DNA of 64,000 nt from Desulfurivibrio alkaliphilus AHT 2 (GTDB taxonomy: Bacteria; Desulfobacterota; Desulfobulbia; Desulfobulbales; Desulfurivibrionaceae). Location: positions 1,989,742 to 2,053,741 of the forward strand of contig NC_014216.1 in the NCBI RefSeq assembly GCF_000092205.1. Reading direction: 5' to 3'. Of this stretch, positions 37,276 through 46,026 are shown one piece after another; position 1 is the first letter of the stretch; each line of letters opens with the position of its first letter. Below the pieces are notes generated by a model that was not told the DNA's origin, made no database searches, and saw only the letters and a program-made list of their open reading frames with translations. The translations under genes and the position numbers were made by a program.

Positions 37276-38841
37276 ATGAACGAACAGCAGCAACAACTAT
37301 CCCGGGCCATCGGCTTTCTTTTCGACCACTTGCGGCTCATTCTCTTTTGCCTGCTCATCGGCATGGCCGCCGGTCTCGCCTGGTACTTGCAGAAACCCAA
37401 GGTATACCAGGCCTCGGCGCTGCTCATGTACCAGCAGCAGCAAATCAACCCTTCCCGGATGTCCCCGGATGTTCAAACCCGCCTCCAGGAAATGGTCAAT
37501 ACCGTGGGCCAGCAGGTCACCAGCCTAAGCAATCTTGAAGAGATAATCGAGACCAACAACCTCTACCCGGAGCGGCGGCAACGCCAGCCCATGGTCGATG
37601 TGGTGGCGGCCATGCGGGGAAATATCAGTATTCAACCTCAGCGAGATGCCGCTGTTTTCCGGGTCTCCTTCACCGGCTCCGAGCCCCGACAGGTCATGCT
37701 GGCCACCAACGCCCTGGCCGCCAAATTTGTGGAGGAAAACATCCGTTTCCGGGAACAGCGGGTAAGCGAGACTTTGGCTTATATTAGAGATGAGCTGGCC
37801 ATCGCCAAGGCCTCTCTGGACAAACAGGAACAAGGCATGCGCGACTACAAGCTGCGCTACTACAATGAAATGCCCGAGCAGCGAGCTGCCAATATCGCCC
37901 GCCTCAACACCCTGCAGACCCAGTACCAGAATATCCAGAACAATCTCCAAGACTTGAAACGCACCCAGGTATTAATTCAGGAACAGATTAACCTGCGCCA
38001 GGACATCCTGGCCAGGATAGCCGAAGGCCAGACCGGCGGCGCTTTTCCAAGAGAGGCTCCCCCCACTGAACTGGAAAGGATTCGCCAGGAGCTGCAAAAC
38101 CTCCAGGACCGTTACACCGACAATCACCCCGACGTTCGGCGCCTGCAAAACCGTCTCAGCGCCCTGAAAGCAGAGCTTGCAGCCATCGCCGACCCGAAGG
38201 ATGAAACTGTAAGTGACGCACCTTCTGCCCCCCTCCAGCCGGCACACGACACCCAGCTGGCGCAACTGGAACTGCAGCTAAAGGAAATCGAAATCAGCGC
38301 CGCCCGTCTTACCCGGGAGCAGGAAGCGGTACGGCAGCAAATTGACCTGGTCCAGCAGTGGGTGGACACAACCCCCGTTCGGGAAGCGGAATGGGCCGCC
38401 CTGACCCGCGATTACCGGCAGCTGCAGCAACATTATGAAAACCTGGTCGCCCGCAGCCTGGAGGCCGAATCCGCCGAATTGCTGGAACAGCGACAGCGCG
38501 GCAGCCAGTTCCGGATCATCGAGTCCGCCCATCTGCCCAACCAACCCTTCAGCCCCAACTTCCGCAAAATCATGATCATGGCCGCCGCCGCCGGCCTGGG
38601 AATGGGCCTGATGCTTAGCTACGCCCGGGATTTCATGGACAGCTCCTTTAAAAACGTCCAGGATCTGGAAAATTTTCTGGGGCTTTCAGTAACCTGCACC
38701 ATCCCCCTGTTGCCCACCGCCCGCGAAAAAAGGTGGGCGCGGCTGGGCCATGTTTTCTGGTTCATTGCGCTGGGTACCGGCTTTGCCCTGCTGGGCGGCG
38801 GCATGGTGCTGTTCTGGCTCCGAGGCGAAATAATTCTGTAG
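37276..38841 (+). CDS. Polysaccharide chain-length determinant (Wzz-type, exosortase system)
   Basis: A 521-residue inner-membrane co-polymerase controlling chain length and assembly. Two transmembrane helices flank a long periplasmic coiled-coil region: the first near residues 16-36 (FDHLRLILFCLLIGMAAGLA) and one near 425-441 (IMIMAAAAGLGMGLML); another hydrophobic segment ends the protein. Coiled-coil repeats fill about 170-390. A Wzz-type motif RIIESAHLPNQPFSPN precedes the second helix. The kinase domain is separate, encoded two genes downstream. It starts 10 bp after the barrel gene. Confidence 0.9.
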   Translation: MNEQQQQLSRAIGFLFDHLRLILFCLLIGMAAGLAWYLQKPKVYQASALLMYQQQQINPSRMSPDVQTRLQEMVNTVGQQVTSLSNLEEIIETNNLYPERRQRQPMVDVVAAMRGNISIQPQRDAAVFRVSFTGSEPRQVMLATNALAAKFVEENIRFREQRVSETLAYIRDELAIAKASLDKQEQGMRDYKLRYYNEMPEQRAANIARLNTLQTQYQNIQNNLQDLKRTQVLIQEQINLRQDILARIAEGQTGGAFPREAPPTELERIRQELQNLQDRYTDNHPDVRRLQNRLSALKAELAAIADPKDETVSDAPSAPLQPAHDTQLAQLELQLKEIEISAARLTREQEAVRQQIDLVQQWVDTTPVREAEWAALTRDYRQLQQHYENLVARSLEAESAELLEQRQRGSQFRIIESAHLPNQPFSPNFRKIMIMAAAAGLGMGLMLSYARDFMDSSFKNVQDLENFLGLSVTCTIPLLPTAREKRWARLGHVFWFIALGTGFALLGGGMVLFWLRGEIIL

Positions 38842-38851
38842 AGACCGCGCC

Positions 38852-39856
38852 ATGTATACATCATATTACGGCCTGCACAAAAACCCTTTCGACCTGGCGC
38901 CGAACCCCAGCGCGGTGTTCATGAGCGAATCCCACCAGGAGGCAATTTCCGTTCTGCGCTACGGGGTAATCGACCGCAAAGGGTTTCTGCTGCTCACCGG
39001 CGACGTGGGCACCGGCAAAACCACCTTGCTGCAGTTCTTCGTCGCCTCTTTTGGCAACCGGATCCGTTATTGCCTGATCAGCAACCCCACCCTGTCGGTC
39101 CAGGACTTCTACCAGACCCTGGCCGAGGAGCTCTCGCTGCCCTCACCCGGCGGCAGCAAAGCTCGCTTCCTCCAGGAGTTCAAGAAGCTGCTGGCCGACT
39201 GCCAGCAACGCGATGAGCGGGTGATTCTCATCATCGACGAGGCCCATGTCCTGCCGCTGAAGCTGCTGGAGGAAGTTCGCCTGCTCGCCAACCAGGACAA
39301 CGGCGTCGGCGGCGTTTTAAGCGTCTTCCTGGTGGGGCAGCCGGAACTCAACCAGCGCCTGACCGACCCTCAGCTGCTGGCGCTAAGACAGCGCATCGCC
39401 ACCCGTTATCACCTGGAACCCTTCGACCGCGACACCACCGTGGCCTATATCAGTTTCCGCCTGCGGCAGGCCGGCGCCAGCCGCTTTGATCTTTTCACCG
39501 CGCCGGCCCTCAGCCTGATTCACAAGGCCAGCCGGGGAGTGCCCCGGGTGATCAATCTTATTTGCGGCCAGGCCCTGCTCACCGGCTTTGCCGACGGCCG
39601 GCCGGTGATCAACGTGGGCACGATCCGGGAGAGCATCAAGGACCTGCGCCTGCCCGGCGCCGGGCGCCGGCTGCCCCTGCCCAGAAAAAGCCTTTTGGCC
39701 CCGCCGGCCTGGCTTTTCACCACCCGGGCCCGGGCCATGCTTGGGGCCGGGCTGCTGCTGTCATTGCTGCTGGTCGGCGGCATCCTGTGGCAGCCGGAAT
39801 ATTTACAGCAAACCAAAGAACTGCTCCAGGCCGCTCGGGCCCTGGTACGGTCATAA
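38852..39856 (+). CDS. ExeA-like AAA+ ATPase, exosortase-locus type
   Basis: A 334-residue ATPase of the ExeA/GspA type that recurs in PEP-CTERM polysaccharide loci. It begins MYTSYYGLHKNPFDLAPNP; Walker A is GDVGTGKTT (50-58), Walker B VILIIDEAHVLP near 128-139, and a sensor-like LVGQPELNQRL follows. A single transmembrane helix near residues 293-313 anchors it, leaving a short periplasmic tail. Its presumed role is energising secretion or assembly; not proven. It is 10 bp after the chain-length gene. Confidence 0.88.
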   Translation: MYTSYYGLHKNPFDLAPNPSAVFMSESHQEAISVLRYGVIDRKGFLLLTGDVGTGKTTLLQFFVASFGNRIRYCLISNPTLSVQDFYQTLAEELSLPSPGGSKARFLQEFKKLLADCQQRDERVILIIDEAHVLPLKLLEEVRLLANQDNGVGGVLSVFLVGQPELNQRLTDPQLLALRQRIATRYHLEPFDRDTTVAYISFRLRQAGASRFDLFTAPALSLIHKASRGVPRVINLICGQALLTGFADGRPVINVGTIRESIKDLRLPGAGRRLPLPRKSLLAPPAWLFTTRARAMLGAGLLLSLLLVGGILWQPEYLQQTKELLQAARALVRS

Positions 39857-39873
39857 AAAAGGAGCAACCCGGC

Positions 39874-40824
39874 ATGGGAAAAGTCCACAAGGCTCTGCAA
39901 AGAAGCGGTGTAATCAACGGAGAGATACCTTCTGCCGACCCGCCTGCGGCCGGTCACTCCACCGCCTCGGTCAGGCCAACGACTGATCTTTTTAAGCCAC
40001 AGTTTGAGCCGCGGCCGCCCAAGGCCCGACCATCTGCCCCGCAGGACCCGGCCGGTAAACCCTCTCCTGCCGCCGCCCCCGCCGGCGCCAAACCGCCAAC
40101 CTTTGCCGGCTGGGATGAAAGGCTGCTTAGTGCCATCGGCACCGCCTCGGAGGTATCGGAAGAGTTCCGGCGCCTGCGCACCCAAATTCTGCACCCCGCC
40201 GGAGAAATCGATCCGCCGCGCACCATCATGGTGGTAAGTGCGGTACCCGCCGAGGGCAAAACCCTGGTGTCCTCCGGCTTGGCCATCTCGCTGGCCCAAG
40301 GGGTGGAAGAATATGCCCTGGCCATAGACTGCGACCTGCGGCGCCCCGCCCTGGCCTCCATGTTCGGCCAGGACAACGACTTGGGGCTGGCAGATCATCT
40401 GGCCCGCGGGATAGACCTCGGCCGTCTGATCCGCAAAACCGAGCTGGCCAAACTTTCCCTTATTCCCGGCGGCCTGCCGCCGGCCAACCCGGCGGAACTG
40501 CTTGGCTCGGACCGACTTGAGGCGATGGTCGACGAGGTGTCACGGCGTTACCCGGACCGCTATGTCATCTTCGACAGCCCACCGTTGCGGGAAGCGGCGG
40601 AAACCGCCATCCTGGCCCGGCTGGTGGATGGAGTCGTCCTGGTGGTGCGGCAAGGCCGATCCCGGCGGGATGATATTGAACAACTGGTGGCTACCATCGG
40701 GCCGGAAAAAATTGTCGGGGTGGTTTTCAACGCCTACCAGCACAACCTGCTGGAGAGGAAAATTACCAAACCATACGGTGGCTATTACTCAACCTACCGG
40801 ACTTACCAGGAAAACCTAAAATGA
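39874..40824 (+). CDS. Cytoplasmic tyrosine autokinase (BY-kinase) of the polysaccharide locus
   Basis: A 316-residue bacterial tyrosine kinase regulating the chain-length protein. A Pro/Ala-rich N-terminal 90 residues precede the kinase: Walker A SAVPAEGKTLVSSGLA, Walker A' LAIDCDLRRPALA, and Walker B VIFDSPPL. The C-terminal tail is tyrosine-rich (YGGYYSTYRTYQ), the autophosphorylation cluster. ATG 39874 (MGKVHKALQ) follows AAAGGAGC; the longer open frame upstream overlaps the ATPase gene and is rejected. It overlaps the next gene by ATGA. Confidence 0.92.
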   Translation: MGKVHKALQRSGVINGEIPSADPPAAGHSTASVRPTTDLFKPQFEPRPPKARPSAPQDPAGKPSPAAAPAGAKPPTFAGWDERLLSAIGTASEVSEEFRRLRTQILHPAGEIDPPRTIMVVSAVPAEGKTLVSSGLAISLAQGVEEYALAIDCDLRRPALASMFGQDNDLGLADHLARGIDLGRLIRKTELAKLSLIPGGLPPANPAELLGSDRLEAMVDEVSRRYPDRYVIFDSPPLREAAETAILARLVDGVVLVVRQGRSRRDDIEQLVATIGPEKIVGVVFNAYQHNLLERKITKPYGGYYSTYRTYQENLK

Positions 40825-42404
40825 GCAGTGCTATGCAGCAGGAAAAACTCAAAAACCCTCAATCAACTCCCGGCCCCGCCGCTGACCCCGGCACCCTGCA
40901 ACAGGAGCTGACCAGGGCCCGCCTGGAAGTGGAGCGGCTGAAAAAGAATCGAATTGCCTTGTTCGACGTGATGCTGGACATGGTTTTTTTGATTCGGGAC
41001 GACTATGTGATTGAGTACATGAACGCCAGCGCCATTCGCACCTTCGGCGACCAGTGCGGCCGCATCTGCCACCAGGCCCTGGAAGGACGCCACGACCCCT
41101 GCCCCAACTGCCCGGTCACCATTTCATCGGCAGGCAAAGCGGCCGAAGGCCTTTTTGAGCGCAAACTGGGACAGATTTACGTTGAGTACAACTACGTTTC
41201 CTTTCAAGGTTACCGCAATGACCAGCTGGTGATGATCGTCATGCGTGATATCACCGCCCGCAAACAACAGGAGGCCGAACTGGCCCAGATGCACAACGAC
41301 ATCGAGACGGTCCTGCAGCAAAAGATCCAGGCACTACGTGAAAGCGAGCGGGTGCGGCAGGAACTGAGCCAGGAGGTCAACATCCTCAAACAGGAACTGG
41401 ACCGGCACTGCCAGCAGCAGGACGGAATGGTAGGATCATCTCGCAGAATCCAGGAATTAAGGGAGTTGACCAGTCACGTGGCCGACTCCGAAGCCACCAT
41501 TCTGATCACCGGGGAGTCCGGTACCGGCAAAGAGCTGGTGGCCGACATCATCCACAAGCGCAGCCAGCGACACAACAAACCGCTGTTCAAATTCAACTGT
41601 GCCGCGGTTTCCGAAAACCTGCTGGAAAGTGAGCTTTTCGGTTACGAAAAAGGGGCCTTCACCGGCGCCACTTCCCGGCACCGGGGCAAGTTCGAAACAG
41701 CCAATGGTGGAACTATATTCCTGGACGAAATAGGCGACATCAGCCCCAGAATGCAGGCGGCGCTGTTGCGGGTATTGCAAAACGGTGAAATCGTCCGGGT
41801 GGGCGGCAACGAAACGATCAAAACCGATGCCAGAATCATCGCCGCCACCAACGTCAACTTGGGCGCCGCCGTGGAAGAAGGTCGTTTCCGGCGAGACCTT
41901 TACTACCGGCTCAATGTCATCAACATTCACCTCCCACCCTTGCGAGAACGGCGGGAAGACATCGTCCCCCTGGTCACCCATTTCGTAACGAAATACCGGG
42001 CCGCTTTTCAGAAAAACATCGATTACCTGCCCAATGGGATCATGGACCGCCTTCTCCAGCACAATTGGCCGGGCAACATCCGGGAGCTGGAAAACGTCAT
42101 CAAGAGGGCCATCCTGCTGGCCAGAAATAACATCATCACCGAAAAAGAAGTTTCCTTTGAGTCGCACGAGGACGGCCCAGCGCAAGACAACGCAGTGCCG
42201 ATCCTTGAAAATTGGATGCTGGAACAACCACTGAAGGAAACATTGGCCAAACTGGAGGGCAAAATCATGGCTTCTGCCCTAAAGCAGTATCAGTACAACC
42301 CGCAAGTCGTGGCCAAGGTTCTCAAGCTGGGCAAAACGACGCTTTATGAAAAAATGAAACGCCACGGCCTGACCGACAACGGAAATCGACAAAACCGGCA
42401 TTGA
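40821..42404 (+). CDS. PAS-domain sigma-54 activator (PrsR-like)
   Basis: A 527-residue enhancer-binding protein. A PAS domain (about 45-150) contains a cysteine set C79, C83, C94, C97 (the last two in DPCPNCP), which might bind a metal or sense redox. A coiled coil (150-200) links to the AAA+ domain: Walker A GESGTGKELV (231-240), the sigma-54 contact loop GAFTGA (278-283), and Walker B GGTIFLDEIGD. A Fis-type helix-turn-helix closes the protein (VVAKVLKLGKTTLYEKMKRHGL). There is no receiver domain, unlike the PrsR of other exosortase loci. Probable target: the sigma-54 promoter of the PEP-CTERM gene 1 kb downstream. Confidence 0.92.
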   Translation: MSSAMQQEKLKNPQSTPGPAADPGTLQQELTRARLEVERLKKNRIALFDVMLDMVFLIRDDYVIEYMNASAIRTFGDQCGRICHQALEGRHDPCPNCPVTISSAGKAAEGLFERKLGQIYVEYNYVSFQGYRNDQLVMIVMRDITARKQQEAELAQMHNDIETVLQQKIQALRESERVRQELSQEVNILKQELDRHCQQQDGMVGSSRRIQELRELTSHVADSEATILITGESGTGKELVADIIHKRSQRHNKPLFKFNCAAVSENLLESELFGYEKGAFTGATSRHRGKFETANGGTIFLDEIGDISPRMQAALLRVLQNGEIVRVGGNETIKTDARIIAATNVNLGAAVEEGRFRRDLYYRLNVINIHLPPLRERREDIVPLVTHFVTKYRAAFQKNIDYLPNGIMDRLLQHNWPGNIRELENVIKRAILLARNNIITEKEVSFESHEDGPAQDNAVPILENWMLEQPLKETLAKLEGKIMASALKQYQYNPQVVAKVLKLGKTTLYEKMKRHGLTDNGNRQNRH

Positions 42405-42489
42405 TTTTGCAACAAGCCTTTTCATAACTTAGGAGGAAGGCCTCTTGCCACTACCTCATCACTTTTGCACTTATTGATCGACAGAAATC

Positions 42490-43038
42490 ATGATCAATAC
42501 TCAACCAATAACAACCTGCCCTTACTGGTGCCCCAACTGCCTGCAACGTTGCACTTTCGCGGCAGGAGGCCTTTACCTGCCACTACTGGAGCACACGCTT
42601 AAATTCTGCCGCTCCCGGCACTGGGAAAGATGCCCCCAGTACCAGCGCGGCTGTGAAGCTTTGACTAGCCAGGCAGTCCCCCCACCCTCATCCCTGGACC
42701 AAGGCCGGCGGCGGCACCAAAGATTTGTTCGTCGCCATCCACTAACCCTGAAACTTAAGGAACAACCAGGCGGACCAGACCCTGCCCCCCGTACCCTACA
42801 TGCCCAAACCCTGGACATCAGCCAGGGCGGCATGAAGATCGAAACCAAAGCCGGCGCCCCGGCGACGGATAAGATCTCTTTCTGCTTCGGCAAAGATTTT
42901 CCCTTGCCCGGCTTTACCGGTGAAGCCAGGATACTCTGGCAATCGCAAGACGACAAGACCGGCCATCACCGACTTGGCCTGATTTTTGTTGGCCAGAAAG
43001 CCCGTTGGGCCATTGGCGAGTCACTGCTGCTGGCCTGA
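42490..43038 (+). CDS. PilZ-domain protein with cysteine-rich N-terminus
   Basis: A 182-residue protein ending in a PilZ domain that probably binds cyclic di-GMP: the arginine-rich switch RRRHQRFVRRHP near residues 73-84 and the DISQGGMKIE motif near 110-119. The N-terminal 60 residues hold seven cysteines (C10, C14, C17, C21, then C40, C48, C55), reminiscent of a zinc-binding module. The pairing of sensor and polysaccharide genes suggests c-di-GMP control of this locus. The ATG lacks a strong ribosome site. Confidence 0.8.
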   Translation: MINTQPITTCPYWCPNCLQRCTFAAGGLYLPLLEHTLKFCRSRHWERCPQYQRGCEALTSQAVPPPSSLDQGRRRHQRFVRRHPLTLKLKEQPGGPDPAPRTLHAQTLDISQGGMKIETKAGAPATDKISFCFGKDFPLPGFTGEARILWQSQDDKTGHHRLGLIFVGQKARWAIGESLLLA

Positions 43039-43379
43039 CCGCTGCCCCTTTCCGCTGAGCTACAACAGAGTTCCCTTTTCTGAACTACCAACTCCCGCCT
43101 CAACTTACTGTTTGATCGTTTTTTTACCCCCACAAGTTCCGTTTTCCGAAAAACGGAACACCCTTACAAAAACGTCGTTAACTTAACACATTACGGATTG
43201 ACCTACTTCACCTGTTCTATTTTACGAAACGCCTGCCGTAAGCGAACTGGTCGTTAGATCATTCTTTTTCAGACACAAGTCCCGTTTCCCGGAAAGCGAA
43301 CTCCGCCCCCGCCCTGCCACACCACACCACCACAAGCCATATTTCACATATATTCAGAATCATAGCCACAAACAAACAA
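43039..43379. promoter_or_regulatory. Upstream region with three related palindromes (candidate activator sites)
   Basis: No gene is visible here. Three similar AGTTCC-TTTTC-GAA-type palindromes occur: 43069-43086 (AGTTCCCTTTTCTGAACT), 43136-43159 (perfect 10-bp arms GTTCCGTTTT/AAAACGGAAC around CCGA), and 43278-43302 (AGTCCCGTTTCCCGGAAAGC...). The nearest is centred about 116 bp upstream of the predicted transcription start, a normal distance for enhancer sites of sigma-54 activators. The 43136 hairpin lacks a T-tract, so it is less likely a terminator for the PilZ gene. Confidence 0.5.
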
Positions 43380-43396
43380 TTGGCATGGTTGCTGCA
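43380..43396 (+). promoter_or_regulatory. Sigma-54 (-24/-12) promoter for the PEP-CTERM gene
   Basis: TTGGCATGGTTGCTGCA fits the -24/-12 consensus, with GG at 43382-43383 and GC at 43394-43395 exactly 10 bp apart. The predicted start is near 43406, leaving a leader of about 110 nt before the ATG. Together with the sigma-54 activator encoded at 40821-42404 this fits the known control of PEP-CTERM genes by sigma-54. Confidence 0.75.
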
Positions 43397-43514
43397 TGTA
43401 TACCAAGCACCGGATGTAATTTTAATAAAGGTTGTCTTTTGCTGGGTAAAGCACGAGTTGCCTTTGGGAGAATGGGAAAAAGCGCGGTCTTTAAAAAACG
43501 CAAGGAGGAAAAAA

Positions 43515-44264
43515 ATGAACAAAAAACAAAAAATTACCGCCATAGCGCTAACAGCCCTGGCTTGCGGGCTACTGGCGGGCAAGGCTTCGGCTGCGCCCAG
43601 CACCGAAACGTATTACGACACCTGGAATACCTTCCCTGGCTGGGAAGCGTTTATGGGTGGCGTTGATTCGTACGGTGATCCGAAAATTTCAAAAATGGAT
43701 GTTGTCTACCAAGAGGTAGCGGGGGAAAGGATCCTGGATTCGGTGGTGATTTATTTGGAAGATCGCCTGGTGTGGGACTCTTTGTTCATCAATGCTGATT
43801 ACGACAAGTCCAATGGCGAAATATGGGATGCCTGGGATTACATGGTCAGAGATCAGAGAGAAGCCGGGTATTGGGAAAAAGGAGAGGCCGGCTACCTCAC
43901 TGATCTGGGCAGTGACATGGGATTTTACGAAGTTGCCAGCGATTACAATTATACTACCGCGACCCGACCCAACGCTCGCGAGGGGCATGCCAACGGCATT
44001 TACGTCGGCGACCTGACCTGGGTGGAACTGGATATAAATGACGATTTTATCACCTATAATGGATCCGAGTTGGTTTACAATTTCTCCTATCTTTATACGG
44101 CTGGGCTGGCCGAGATAATTTTAGGTGACAGCTACATGATCGCTTACTCGCCTTGGTGTGCCAACGACGTTATCGGCACCGTTCCCGAGCCCGGCACCTT
44201 GCTGCTTTTCGGTGCCGGCCTGGCAGGGCTGGTTGGGATTGCCCGCCGGCGCATCCAGCTGTAG
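43515..44264 (+). CDS. PEP-CTERM sorting-signal protein
   Basis: A 249-residue exported protein and presumed substrate of the exosortase. Signal peptide residues 1-25 end at GKASAA. The C-terminus has the tripartite sorting signal: VPEPGT, a hydrophobic helix (LLLFGAGLAGLVGIA) and the basic RRRIQL end. The body is rich in Asp, Tyr and Trp, low in Cys, with no recognised enzyme domain. It starts at ATG 43515 behind AAGGAGG; an in-frame TTG at 43380 is the promoter, not a start. It is the only PEP-CTERM protein in the window. A strong terminator follows. Confidence 0.92.
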   Translation: MNKKQKITAIALTALACGLLAGKASAAPSTETYYDTWNTFPGWEAFMGGVDSYGDPKISKMDVVYQEVAGERILDSVVIYLEDRLVWDSLFINADYDKSNGEIWDAWDYMVRDQREAGYWEKGEAGYLTDLGSDMGFYEVASDYNYTTATRPNAREGHANGIYVGDLTWVELDINDDFITYNGSELVYNFSYLYTAGLAEIILGDSYMIAYSPWCANDVIGTVPEPGTLLLFGAGLAGLVGIARRRIQL

Positions 44265-44289
44265 CCCGCTGATTAAACATCGTACTGCA

Positions 44290-44330
44290 AACAAGCCCTG
44301 CCACTTGGTGGCGGGGCTTGTTTTGTTTTA
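44290..44330 (+). terminator. Rho-independent terminator after the PEP-CTERM gene
   Basis: A 15-bp stem (AACAAGCCCTGCCAC at 44290-44304 with GTGGCGGGGCTTGTT at 44308-44322, one G-T type mismatch), a 3-nt loop, and the T-tract TTTTGTTTT. It lies 26 bp beyond the stop codon. Confidence 0.9.
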
Positions 44331-44421
44331 ACTGAACCCAAGCACCCTGACATCACCCCCCTGGCAACCATAGACAAACACGGCGGCAAAGTTGCGATAT
44401 ATTGTGAAGAGTAAAGGAGTA

Positions 44422-46026
44422 CTAAAATGTTCTGGTGAACGATTGGTGATCCACCAGCAATCCGGCACCTGCCTCCTCAACATAACCTCGCAGTATGGCA
44501 CGGGACTCGTCACACCCCCAGCCGCAGACCAATGACACCGCCAGCACCCCCGCATCCCTCCGTCCGGCAAAGATCCCCTTCAATTGGACGAGCCTGGCGT
44601 ACTGACGATTAACCACCGGCGTGCCTGCAACGTAATACCAAGACCAGATCAGGCGGCGCTGACCATAAAGTATTCCAACATGCTCCACAACCTGCATTTT
44701 TTGGCCAGCGATATTGACTTCAACCAAGCTTACTCCGAGTTGCCTCCACCCTTCACCGGTCACAGAATTGCCGGAGGTAAACAGTTCCGCACCCCAGTCC
44801 TGAACCGGATATAGGGCACGATAAACTTCGAACGTCTCACCACCACCCCATTTATCAACAAGACGCTGCTCAACGGCCTGTTGCGTGACCGGTGACCAGG
44901 CGGACGGGAAACGATCCACCTCACGAGCAGTTGACGAAACGTACGGCAGCAAACCGACCCCTGCCGGAGACGACGACAGGGAACCGCCCCAGCCAACCAA
45001 AGCCGGCACAAGCAGCAAGGTGGACGCCAAAACCGCGGCACCACTCCATGAGGCGAGAGAACCGGCCAGGGATGTTACACCCGATGACTGTGAACCCGGC
45101 GACGTGGCACCAAAACCCAACTTCCTGGCACCGAATGCATTCGTTGCAGCGGATGCTCCAACAGTCGCCAGTTCCCGACCCTCCAGCCATCGCGCCAGCA
45201 TGAGCACCGGCGCGAAAAAGACCAAGAATACAATCCAGCCGTAAGTGTTGTGCTCCGCAACCAAACTGTGCTGCATGTCGGTGAAATGTCCGATCAGGAT
45301 CAGGGTGTAGATGCGGACCCAGTTCGAGAAAATTGCCGCAAGTCCGGCAACGCCGACCAGCAACAGGCGGTAGCGCTTCTTGCGGAGATACATCAGCGCG
45401 AAGAAGCAGGCCAGCGTAAGGGCGGCAACAAAATAACTCACACCACTGCACCCTTGGGCAATCTCGAATATGCCGGCCGGGATGTGAATAAATTTACCGT
45501 CAAGGTATGCTGTAAACCCACTAAACACGATCACCTGGCCAACAACCACAGCGGCAAGTGACTGGAGTGGCACATTGAAAAGCCAGAAAGGAGCAATGGC
45601 AAAATAGAGGAACAGCGCCGGCAACAACAACCGGCGAACAGCCGGAGCACCGAACAACAACCAGACACAACACAAAAACACCGGCGGTAAAAGCAATGAA
45701 CGGCTAGCATCAATAAATACCAGCCCCATGATCGCCAGCAGGCCAACCAACCCGGCCAGTGGGACAGCCCCGCGCCAGTCCGGCCTCAGCCTGTCTGGTG
45801 GATCGCGGCGCCAGTATCGATATCCCATCCACATACTAAGCATCAGGTTCAGGTAGCCATGCGAATAGATGCCGTGGACACTGCTCCATTGGGCATGCAG
45901 CCAGCGCCAGATCGGCTCCAGCCCAATTGCGCCGGCGATCAGCACCAGAATCGTGGCCAGTAGGGCCCTCCATGGCACGGTCCAGGCGCGAGCCCCGCCT
46001 GCCCTTCCGGCAACCGTTGCTGCCAT
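44422..46026 (-). CDS. xrtA: Exosortase A fused to EpsI domain
   Basis: Membrane transpeptidase-like protease that cleaves PEP-CTERM signals. The 534-residue protein has about nine hydrophobic segments in residues 20-295. Catalytic residues by family: Cys193 in AQGCSGVSYF, Arg238 in NWVRIY, His259 in AEHNTYGW. The C-terminal 200 residues form an EpsI-like (DUF3485) domain, as is common in XrtA (YRALYPVQDWGAELFTSGN, ending near GLLVDHQSF). ATG 46026 follows GGGAG; a TTG 14 codons earlier is open. It is on the opposite strand from its substrate, and the two genes converge around the terminator. Confidence 0.88.
   Translation of the reverse strand: MAATVAGRAGGARAWTVPWRALLATILVLIAGAIGLEPIWRWLHAQWSSVHGIYSHGYLNLMLSMWMGYRYWRRDPPDRLRPDWRGAVPLAGLVGLLAIMGLVFIDASRSLLLPPVFLCCVWLLFGAPAVRRLLLPALFLYFAIAPFWLFNVPLQSLAAVVVGQVIVFSGFTAYLDGKFIHIPAGIFEIAQGCSGVSYFVAALTLACFFALMYLRKKRYRLLLVGVAGLAAIFSNWVRIYTLILIGHFTDMQHSLVAEHNTYGWIVFLVFFAPVLMLARWLEGRELATVGASAATNAFGARKLGFGATSPGSQSSGVTSLAGSLASWSGAAVLASTLLLVPALVGWGGSLSSSPAGVGLLPYVSSTAREVDRFPSAWSPVTQQAVEQRLVDKWGGGETFEVYRALYPVQDWGAELFTSGNSVTGEGWRQLGVSLVEVNIAGQKMQVVEHVGILYGQRRLIWSWYYVAGTPVVNRQYARLVQLKGIFAGRRDAGVLAVSLVCGWGCDESRAILRGYVEEAGAGLLVDHQSFTRTF

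Noticed and set aside
43136-43159. Hairpin after the PilZ gene as a terminator
   Set aside because: The stem is good but no T-tract follows, and related palindromes nearby favour a protein-binding site.
43380-43514. A TTG start giving a longer PEP-CTERM protein
   Set aside because: The extra 45 codons cover the sigma-54 promoter and leader; the ATG at 43515 has a strong ribosome site and begins a signal peptide.
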